Source: Spirochaeta sp.
Lineage (GTDB): Bacteria > Spirochaetota > Spirochaetia > Sphaerochaetales > Sphaerochaetaceae
NCBI GenBank assembly: GCA_020054965.1
Contig: JAIMZO010000089.1
Coordinates: 1 to 6,708, forward strand
Direction of reading: 5' to 3'
DNA length: 6,708 nt
Below, one piece after another: positions 1 to 4,641 of this stretch (position 1 is the stretch's first letter; the number at the start of each line of letters is the position of its first letter). A program made the translations under genes and the position numbers. Under the pieces are notes generated by a model, which saw only the letters and a program-made list of their open reading frames with translations, was not told the origin of the DNA and did no database searches.

Positions 1-197
1 TGATCCAACATATCATAGCCATGGCGAAAGATCTTGGGATTACCTCCATTGCTGAAGGTGTGGAGAGTGAAGAGCAAGCCAAGATGCTTGCTTCCATGGG
101 CTGCGACGGTGTGCAGGGGTATTTCTACAGCCAACCGTTGGAAGTCAGGGAGTATGAGCAGTTGCTGGGCGACGACACCCCGCGCTGCTTCCTCTAG
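1..197 (+). CDS. EAL-domain protein, C-terminal end (partial)
   Basis: This is the last 64 codons of an EAL-domain protein, read in the frame that begins at base 3; its start lies before the window. EAL domains hydrolyse cyclic-di-GMP to pGpG. The fragment carries the late EAL signatures: an IAEGVES segment, whose glutamates belong to the metal/catalytic site in active family members, then EQ, MGCDGVQGY and FYSQP. Those motifs end the EAL fold, and only about 15 residues follow, so EAL is the C-terminal domain. Nothing can be said about the N-terminus, which could hold GGDEF, PAS or membrane parts, or about the EAL motif itself. The retained residues suggest an active phosphodiesterase, but the first half of the active site is not visible. 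Its TAG stop overlaps the stop of the convergent protease gene. Confidence 0.9.
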   Translation, partial: IQHIIAMAKDLGITSIAEGVESEEQAKMLASMGCDGVQGYFYSQPLEVREYEQLLGDDTPRCFL

Positions 198-943
198 AAG
201 ACGAAGATAAAGAGAATACCTTGGAAGAACAGATGCGTCAGGGCATGCGTGATCATGGCATACTGGATTCCCATTTTCAGATAGACCCACCCAAAGAGGT
301 ATCCCAATACCCCGTTGAGTACGAGGCTTCTGAGTACCAACATCCCACTCAAGGCCCCGAATGCTGCATGTGTTGCCGGTAGATGCCCAAGCGCAAACAG
401 TATTGCAGCTATCAGATTTGCAACATGATAGTAGGCTTTTGGAATCTCCAGTCCTTGTCTCGTTCTTCCAAACAACAGATCGAGTATGAAGACCAGGAGT
501 GAGAGGAAGAACAAGCGAAGCATGATCTCTTCCAGGACTCCACCATAAAGCATGGAAAAGAGGAGCGTAACCAAGCTGAAGGATGCAGGGGAGTATGAGG
601 CTTGGACTTGGGGAATGTGTGGAGCAAACACAAAGTAATCACTGAGCATGACCAGTGCAGAGAGGAGTGCAAGGAGGACCGCCTTCCCTCCAAGTGTTTT
701 CTCGAAGGAGAAGGGGCGAAGCAAGCCGACCTTCCGGGCAAGTTGGTGTCCCAGGTAGGCTAAAAGAAGTGTATATACCAGGGCAACTTGGATAAAGGTG
801 GCCAGTAGAAGGAGGGGTAATGAGACTTCCACACCAAGGTTTGCAGCTACAGTGCTGTTCGTATATGCCAGATACCAGGCACAGAGAAGTCCTATAGGGA
901 AAAACAGCAGGGCAAAATGTAAGGCTTTCTTGTCAATTTTCAT
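194..943 (-). CDS. CPBP-family intramembrane glutamic endopeptidase
   Basis: This is a 249-residue, very hydrophobic membrane protein of the CPBP (CAAX protease/bacteriocin-processing, Abi) family. The three family motifs are visible: EExxxR at residues 138-143 (EEIMLR), FxxxH at 183-187 (FALGH), and a third histidine motif around 233-237 (HALTH). These residues form the active site within the membrane. Hydrophobic segments lie near residues 8-27, 41-66, 88-107, 120-136, 144-158, 174-190 and 203-247. Family members cleave prenylated or other membrane proteins and some confer bacteriocin immunity; the substrate here is unknown. The ATG at 943-941 was chosen because AGGAG sits 6 nt upstream. 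The frame stays open upstream to 1144, but that extension is hydrophilic, cysteine-rich and lacks a good ribosome site. The gene appears to be monocistronic. Confidence 0.85.
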   Translation of the reverse strand: MKIDKKALHFALLFFPIGLLCAWYLAYTNSTVAANLGVEVSLPLLLLATFIQVALVYTLLLAYLGHQLARKVGLLRPFSFEKTLGGKAVLLALLSALVMLSDYFVFAPHIPQVQASYSPASFSLVTLLFSMLYGGVLEEIMLRLFFLSLLVFILDLLFGRTRQGLEIPKAYYHVANLIAAILFALGHLPATHAAFGALSGMLVLRSLVLNGVLGYLFGWVYLKMGIQYAMITHALTHLFFQGILFIFVF

Positions 944-947
944 GCAA

Positions 948-984
948 AACTCCTGCACGTACTGTATCCCAGCGTGCAGGAGTT
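948..984. repeat. Perfect 12-bp inverted repeat over the protease ribosome-binding site
   Basis: The arms are AACTCCTGCACG (948-959) and CGTGCAGGAGTT (973-984), with a 13-nt loop. On the minus strand the arm nearer the gene contains the AGGAG ribosome site (954-950) of the CPBP protease, and the other arm contains its complement. If transcription starts upstream of 984, the mRNA would fold into a 12-bp stem that hides the ribosome site. If it starts inside the repeat, the same dyad could be an operator. The repeat is seen directly; either role is inferred. Confidence 0.75.
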
Positions 985-989
985 GACAA
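961..989 (-). promoter_or_regulatory. Candidate sigma-70-type promoter for the CPBP protease
   Basis: On the minus strand, TTGTCA (989-984) and TACAGT (966-961) are separated by exactly 17 nt, giving 5/6 and 4/6 matches to the consensus hexamers. The predicted start near base 954 would leave only about 11 nt of leader, barely including the ribosome site. The promoter overlaps the inverted repeat, which would then look like an operator. The match is only moderate, and an upstream promoter is equally possible. Confidence 0.3.
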
Positions 990-1010
990 GAAGTGTATGG
1001 TACATCTGTT

Positions 1011-1193
1011 CTACCTGAGAGGAATATGCAGCCCCCATGGATCGCCAAAGGAATTGGAAGTAACGCCATGTTTGGTGAGTGGTTGCAGGACAGGGAAGTA
1101 CAAGTACCAAGCCCCCGAGATTTCTGTGATTCCAATCTGAGCATAATCCTGGATCTGCCTACTTAGAAAAGGCTTTCCCTGTGAAAGTTGCAC
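1011..1193 (-). CDS. Possible small protein or gene remnant (unrecognised)
   Basis: This is an open frame of 60 codons from a GTG at 1193-1191 to a TAG, read toward the CPBP protease and ending 67 bases before its start. The frame is open further upstream to about 1256. The predicted peptide is soluble-looking and rich in aromatic residues and prolines near its end (GAWYLYFPVLQPL, later FGDPWGLHIPL). That is more protein-like than most chance frames, but I do not recognise the family. AGGA lies only 3 nt before the GTG, which is too close for a convincing ribosome site. It could be a small gene, the tail of a decayed gene, or chance. It lies mainly in otherwise empty spacer, so it is not a shadow of a larger gene. 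Confidence 0.2.
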   Translation of the reverse strand: MQLSQGKPFLSRQIQDYAQIGITEISGAWYLYFPVLQPLTKHGVTSNSFGDPWGLHIPLR

Positions 1194-1210
1194 ACATCCT
1201 GCTTGCCATA

Positions 1211-1235
1211 CAGCAGTGTTTGTTCCAAACTGCTG
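1211..1235 (+). repeat. Imperfect hairpin directly before the DUF438 ribosome site
   Basis: CAGCA (1211-1215) pairs with TGCTG (1231-1235), and GTTTG (1218-1222) pairs with CAAAC (1226-1230), leaving a 2-nt bulge and a TTC loop. The hairpin ends one base before the GAGAGGAG ribosome site (1236-1243). It could be a leader structure or a protein-binding dyad, and at this length a chance origin is also possible. Confidence 0.3.
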
Positions 1236-1250
1236 GAGAGGAGTCAGACC

Positions 1251-2351
1251 ATGGAACTAATACATAATCATGACAAGCGTACTTCACGGCTTATCGAGTA
1301 CTTCCAGATTCTTTATGAGGGAACTACAGACAAGGAAACCTACGAATCCTATCGTGATGTATTGGAAACAGCCACCGCATATGAGACGAATGCGGCATTG
1401 GAGGCACTTCTCAGCAAGGCAGGGGATATTGAGTCCTATACCATTGCAGTAGCGAGATTCATCAGGTCAGTGGGAAAGGGTTTGGAGAGTGCAACGCTTC
1501 CAGATTACCAAGACAATGCACTGCTTGCATCCTTGGTCGAGGAGAATGCCGAAATTGCGAAGGTATCCTCTTCATTGCAGCAAATCAGTATCCAACTGAA
1601 GAGAGAGGGAAGAGGTGATGTTTCAGGCATACAGGAAGTTCTCTCCTCGTTTGACCTGCTGCAAAAGCACTATGAGCGGTTGCAGAATGAGCTATTCCCC
1701 CTTTTCGAGCAAACCAGCAATGAACATAGCTGCGTGAAGCTGATGTGGGCGATCCAGAATACAGCCCTTGACCTGAAGAAGCAGACGCAAGCCTATGAAG
1801 GCAGTGATATGGCATCATTCTGGAAATTGTTCAGCAACTTCTATTTCAACATGGAAACATTACGGTATCGGGAGACATATATTCTCTATCCGGTTGCATA
1901 TCGTTCACTAGGCGAACATCGTGGGGAGCGCATGGACAGTGCTCTTGCTGATGCACTCTTCTCCTGTAAGACCGGTGCGCTTACCTTTGAACAGTTGGAC
2001 TTGATCTTCCGCCTCCTCCCACTCGATGTTGCTTTCATAGGGGCCGATGACCGGGTCAAGTTCTACTCTGACCCACCACATCGTATCTTTCCCCGTAGTC
2101 CGCAGGTGATTGGAAGGTTGGTGCAGAACTGCCATCCTCCCAAGAGTGTGTCCACCGTCGAGGAGATCCTCAGTTCCTTCAAAGAAGGAAGGGAGGATTC
2201 TGCAGAGTTCTATCTGGTTGTAAGGGGAGCGTTTGTCCACATCCAGTACTACGCAGTGCGTAGCATGGATGGCAAGTATCTTGGGACCTTGGAAGTGGTC
2301 CAAGACGCAACACACCTCAGGTCCCTCAGCGGGGAGAAGCGGTTGCTTTAG
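1251..2351 (+). CDS. DUF438-family protein with degenerate hemerythrin-like domain and C-terminal PAS domain
   Basis: This 366-residue soluble protein follows the DUF438 architecture: an N-terminal helical DUF438 segment (about 1-80), a hemerythrin-like four-helix segment (about 100-222) and a PAS domain (about 245-358). The PAS part is the strongest match, with LPLDVAFIGADDRVKFYSD, HRIFPRSPQVIGR, VQNCHPPKSV and the usual ending GEKRLL. The family is presumed to sense redox state, oxygen or metals, but no member's role is firmly assigned here. The hemerythrin part keeps the HY at 140-141 and FP at 149-150. The family's KE, HDE and KEE positions read as LQ (144-145), QNT (169-171) and RET (207-209), so several iron ligands seem lost. 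The ATG at 1251 has GAGAGGAG 7 nt upstream; an upstream ATG at 1188 has no such support. The end overlaps the convergent NDK gene by 26 bp. Confidence 0.8.
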   Translation: MELIHNHDKRTSRLIEYFQILYEGTTDKETYESYRDVLETATAYETNAALEALLSKAGDIESYTIAVARFIRSVGKGLESATLPDYQDNALLASLVEENAEIAKVSSSLQQISIQLKREGRGDVSGIQEVLSSFDLLQKHYERLQNELFPLFEQTSNEHSCVKLMWAIQNTALDLKKQTQAYEGSDMASFWKLFSNFYFNMETLRYRETYILYPVAYRSLGEHRGERMDSALADALFSCKTGALTFEQLDLIFRLLPLDVAFIGADDRVKFYSDPPHRIFPRSPQVIGRLVQNCHPPKSVSTVEEILSSFKEGREDSAEFYLVVRGAFVHIQYYAVRSMDGKYLGTLEVVQDATHLRSLSGEKRLL

Positions 2352-3528
2352 ATTCGAGATATCCCTTGATCAGGGTGGCGTTGAAGTTCTCTTCAGCTTG
2401 CAGTATGCCCATCTCTCGTTGGGCATTCTCCGGTGAGTCAGATGCGTGTGCAGCATTGACGCGGATATTGGAGCCGAATTCTCTGCGGATGGTTCCTGCA
2501 AGTGCCTTGTTCGGGTCTGTGGCGCCAAGGATTGTTCTGATCTTACTCACAGCATCAACGCCTTCATAGATCAGGACCATGCATTTCACCAGTCCTGGCT
2601 TGTCCAGATCCTCAGCCTTGCATTCACTCGGTTTTATGCCGGCCATGAACTCTACAATACGTTCGAACTGTTCTTCACTGTACATATCGCCGAAGCTGTT
2701 GGTCAGGATTGTCTGGAGCTGGTCGCTCAGCAGTACATTGAATTCACTTTCCAGTAGTTCCCTCGCTTGCATGCCGTAGATGGGAGCAAGTTTGGCTTTC
2801 AGGCCTTCCTTGGTAGGGCCGTAGAACTGCAGGGCCTGGGCAACGGACATCTTCAGCACCTTGATGCCTACGATGCGCAGTCCACTACGACTGAACATGT
2901 CTATGATCATGCCGGGGCGGCTGGAAGCATACTTCCAGTTGTCTGGCTTGATGATGACCAGTGTGCGTTGGGCCTTCTCATAATATTCATCTGGCCTGTT
3001 CTTGACGATGTTGTTCTTTCCCGGCAACCAAGAGCCAAAGAGGGCAAGCGTTTGGTCAGCTTCATTCTGACTTTGTGCAGTGATGACTGCAGGCTCAAAA
3101 TAGAGAACCTCGCTCTCTTTTTCATCGGTGTAGATAAGATCAGCATAGGTGTCACGGATTGACATACCGGTAACGTTTTCCACCAATCGGGCTTCTTTCT
3201 GGAAGGATCCCACCACTTTGGTAAGTTCCTCACAGGGATGTTCCCCTTTGAATAGAAGCAACAAGGATCGGTGTTTGACTCCACCGGTGGGCCCTAGGTT
3301 CTGTTCTATGTAGGAGGAAAGAAGGTTTGAGGTGTTTGCTCCCTCATCCTTTTCCCGGGTCTTGATGATCGATGCATATTCCTCGGTAATGGTTTGATCC
3401 ATTGCAATCATCTGGGCTCCTACAAGCTCGAGGGATATGCGGGAGAGAAGTCTGGATAGCACCCCGCCGGTGCGACTTTTTGCTACGGTATATGGGGTAA
3501 CCAGAACATACGATAAGGACTGTTCCAT
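2326..3528 (-). CDS. Double-domain nucleoside-diphosphate-kinase-like protein
   Basis: This 400-residue soluble protein is built from two NDK-like halves. Ordinary NDK (about 140-150 residues) moves the gamma-phosphate of ATP to other nucleoside diphosphates through a phosphohistidine. The second half (about 187-380) keeps the active site: IIKPD with K194, GATDP (335-339), GTIRREFG (345-352), and NAAHASDS with N358 and the catalytic H361. It also carries roughly 70 extra residues (about 240-310) before that catalytic block. The first half (about 5-165) has the same order of elements but reads LVTPY for the lysine motif and YFEPAVITAQS where the catalytic histidine should be, so it looks inactive. 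The start is supported by AGGAGG 6 nt upstream. It is the last gene of the minus-strand cluster. Kinase activity is likely but not certain given the insertion. Confidence 0.75.
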   Translation of the reverse strand: MEQSLSYVLVTPYTVAKSRTGGVLSRLLSRISLELVGAQMIAMDQTITEEYASIIKTREKDEGANTSNLLSSYIEQNLGPTGGVKHRSLLLLFKGEHPCEELTKVVGSFQKEARLVENVTGMSIRDTYADLIYTDEKESEVLYFEPAVITAQSQNEADQTLALFGSWLPGKNNIVKNRPDEYYEKAQRTLVIIKPDNWKYASSRPGMIIDMFSRSGLRIVGIKVLKMSVAQALQFYGPTKEGLKAKLAPIYGMQARELLESEFNVLLSDQLQTILTNSFGDMYSEEQFERIVEFMAGIKPSECKAEDLDKPGLVKCMVLIYEGVDAVSKIRTILGATDPNKALAGTIRREFGSNIRVNAAHASDSPENAQREMGILQAEENFNATLIKGYLESKATASPR

Positions 3529-3546
3529 GAGCAGCCTCCTTAGTAA

Positions 3547-3591
3547 GGTGTCTGTACACCGTATCCTACAAGCCCGGATGTTCTTTGTCTA
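3547..3591 (-). promoter_or_regulatory. Candidate promoter and small dyad before the NDK gene
   Basis: In the 71-base gap after the hydrolase gene, the minus strand reads TAGACA (3591-3586), 17 nt, then TAGGAT (3568-3563), which are 5/6 and 4/6 matches to sigma-70 hexamers. A small perfect dyad, GGTGT-ctgt-ACACC (3547-3560), lies at the predicted transcript start. The NDK gene may therefore have its own promoter besides read-through from upstream. The evidence is weak. Confidence 0.3.
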
Positions 3592-3599
3592 CGACCTGT

Positions 3600-4154
3600 T
3601 CAAGAAAAAATCTCGATTTGGCACGATTGCATTGTCTTAATTGCTGCTTCATGGTTGCTGGGGGTTGTTCCTGCGCAACAACTTGCATCAACTAGGACAG
3701 GTATCTCTGGTCTCATTGCCTTGATCAAGAGGGCATTGGAGACCACGCAGATGTCAGTGCATACCCCTACCAACTCCACTTCTGTGATTGTTTGGTCCTC
3801 TGCTATGTATGTTGCGAGTTCAATCGATCCGAAAGTGGGCTTTTCAAAGACCATTGCATCTTTCAGCGGCTCCTTGAGCTGGTCTACCAATTGATGCCCT
3901 TCTTCCCCCTTGATGCAGTGAGGAACAGGAAGGTGTTTCCCTTCACTGGTTTCCAGGTAGTCCTTTTCATGGGTGTCCAAGGTGTAGGCAAGCAATCCCT
4001 TGTGACCAGCCACTTTTGCGACCACTTTTCCAACCACTGCCTGTGCTTCAGCAGTGCCGAGGCTTCCGGAGACGAAATCTTTTTGCATGTCGATCACGAC
4101 AAGCAACTTCCTAGAATGAGACTTTGAATAATCCTTCTTTGTTGCAGTAGGCAT
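3600..4154 (-). CDS. Isochorismatase-family cysteine hydrolase, nicotinamidase-like
   Basis: This is a 184-residue cytosolic hydrolase of the isochorismatase/nicotinamidase fold. The catalytic triad is visible: D22 (VVIDMQKDF), K105 (FEKPTFGS) and C136 (GVCTDICVVSN). D60 and H62 (LDTHEKDYLE) and the LPVPHC segment (75-80) resemble the metal site of nicotinamidases. These enzymes convert nicotinamide to nicotinate in NAD salvage, but related members act on other amides, so the substrate is inferred. The ATG at 4154 was chosen because GGAG lies 6 nt upstream. It overlaps the preceding desulfoferrodoxin gene by 44 bp. A TTG at 4106, just after that gene's stop, would give the compact start (LLVVIDMQ) usual in the family and cannot be ruled out. 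In-frame ATGs further upstream lack support. The tight overlap suggests translational coupling. Confidence 0.8.
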   Translation of the reverse strand: MPTATKKDYSKSHSRKLLVVIDMQKDFVSGSLGTAEAQAVVGKVVAKVAGHKGLLAYTLDTHEKDYLETSEGKHLPVPHCIKGEEGHQLVDQLKEPLKDAMVFEKPTFGSIELATYIAEDQTITEVELVGVCTDICVVSNALLIKAMRPEIPVLVDASCCAGTTPSNHEAAIKTMQSCQIEIFS

Positions 4155-4488
4155 ATACATCTCCATGTTCAGTATCGGTGAATACTGCAGAGGCAGGAGT
4201 CCCCTTGCGTATATCATGGCGCCGAGTCTGGTTTTTGGTCACCAAGAATATGGTAGTTATCTGATGGTCATCACTCTGGGGATGGGGCTTACTGCCCACT
4301 TTTACGTAGAGAAGATCCCCTCGGTGCGTGAGTACTATTTCATGGTTTGCGTCATTCGCCTCCGCGATTTTGGGTTTCAGGAGCTGCATCTCTGTTTCAC
4401 AGCAATGTAAGGAGTGCCCTTCATCATGTACCAAATCAACCATCGAATGGCAAATGGGGCAACGGTAGAAGTTGATCTTCTTTGCCAT
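4111..4488 (-). CDS. Desulfoferrodoxin-family protein with altered superoxide-reductase centre
   Basis: This is a 125-residue, two-domain protein matching desulfoferrodoxin in length and layout. Known members reduce superoxide to peroxide in anaerobes. The N-terminal desulforedoxin domain has all four rubredoxin-type iron cysteines: C10, C13, C29 and C30. In the second domain, aligned from memory to the Desulfoarculus baarsii enzyme, H49, H69 (PHP), H75 and C115 match iron ligands H49, H69, H75 and C116. The fifth ligand, H119 in the CNxHG motif, is E118 here (CNKEG). The loop lysine and glutamate of EKHVP are also missing (ANHEI). Superoxide reductase activity is therefore uncertain; a changed redox or sensing role is possible. 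The start has AAGGAGG 4 nt upstream. It leads a three-gene minus-strand cluster. Confidence 0.8.
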   Translation of the reverse strand: MAKKINFYRCPICHSMVDLVHDEGHSLHCCETEMQLLKPKIAEANDANHEIVLTHRGDLLYVKVGSKPHPQSDDHQITTIFLVTKNQTRRHDIRKGTPASAVFTDTEHGDVYAYCNKEGLFKVSF

Positions 4489-4549
4489 AATGCCTCCTTT
4501 CTTCTAAAGGTACCAAGGTTCGCTCAAAGAGGAAAGAGGAGGAGAGAAA

Positions 4550-4578
4550 AACATAACAGACTATTCATGGTCTTTAAA
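4550..4578 (-). promoter_or_regulatory. Candidate promoter of the desulfoferrodoxin cluster
   Basis: On the minus strand, TTTAAA (4578-4573) is followed after 17 nt by TATGTT (4555-4550), preceded by TGT as in an extended -10 element. Each hexamer matches the consensus at 4/6. The predicted leader of about 55 nt would include a run of 26 pyrimidines (4551-4526). The site overlaps the Pho-box-like repeats that face pstS. Confidence 0.3.
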
Positions 4579-4591
4579 CACTTTTCTCACA
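4553..4591 (+). promoter_or_regulatory. Candidate Pho box (four 11-bp-spaced hexamers) upstream of pstS
   Basis: ATAACA (4553), TTCATG (4564), TAAACA (4575) and CTCACA (4586) begin at exact 11-bp intervals. Each matches the Bacillus PhoP repeat TT(A/T/C)A(C/T)A at 5 of 6 positions. Four such repeats at one-turn spacing is the known architecture of PhoP/PhoB-type sites in phosphate-starvation promoters. A weak -10 hexamer (TATTAG, 4592-4597) follows directly and would put the transcript start near 4604 and the boxes roughly 13-51 bp upstream of it. The location before pstS supports the call, but no repeat is perfect. Confidence 0.45.
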
Positions 4592-4641
4592 TATTAGCTG
4601 TAGGGTGTGCCCAACAATGTTTCTAAAATATGGAGGAAACA

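Larger units (their letters stand above)
944..1250. other. Divergent spacer between the protease and DUF438 genes
   Basis: This 307-base stretch separates two divergently read genes. It holds the inverted repeat and candidate promoter near the protease, the uncertain small ORF on the minus strand, and the imperfect hairpin just before the DUF438 ribosome site. No convincing plus-strand promoter was found. A TTGACA at 983-988 has no acceptable -10 hexamer 16-18 nt downstream, and the TTGCAC at 1188-1193 is similarly unsupported. Confidence 0.6.

Noticed and set aside
983..988. TTGACA as a plus-strand -35 element for DUF438
   Set aside because: It equals the consensus, but no plausible -10 hexamer follows at 16-18 nt and it lies more than 260 bases before the gene.
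944..1144. Longer N-terminus for the CPBP protease from the ATG at 1144
   Set aside because: The extra 67 residues are hydrophilic and cysteine-rich, lack a ribosome site, and run through the inverted repeat. The ATG at 943 has AGGAG at ideal spacing and begins directly before the first membrane segment.
1188..1250. Upstream ATG (1188) as the DUF438 start
   Set aside because: No ribosome site precedes it, whereas the ATG at 1251 has GAGAGGAG 7 nt upstream and gives the family-typical N-terminus.
2233..3894. Plus-strand open frames opposite the NDK and hydrolase genes
   Set aside because: They are antisense shadows without ribosome sites or recognisable motifs; the minus-strand genes have catalytic motifs and strong start signals.
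4624..4629. TAAAAT as a -10 hexamer for pstS
   Set aside because: It matches the consensus well, but a transcript starting from it would begin within the ribosome site.
4630..4641. ATG at 4630 as the pstS start
   Set aside because: It overlaps the GGAGG that serves the ATG at 4642, and the signal peptide properly begins MKK at 4642.
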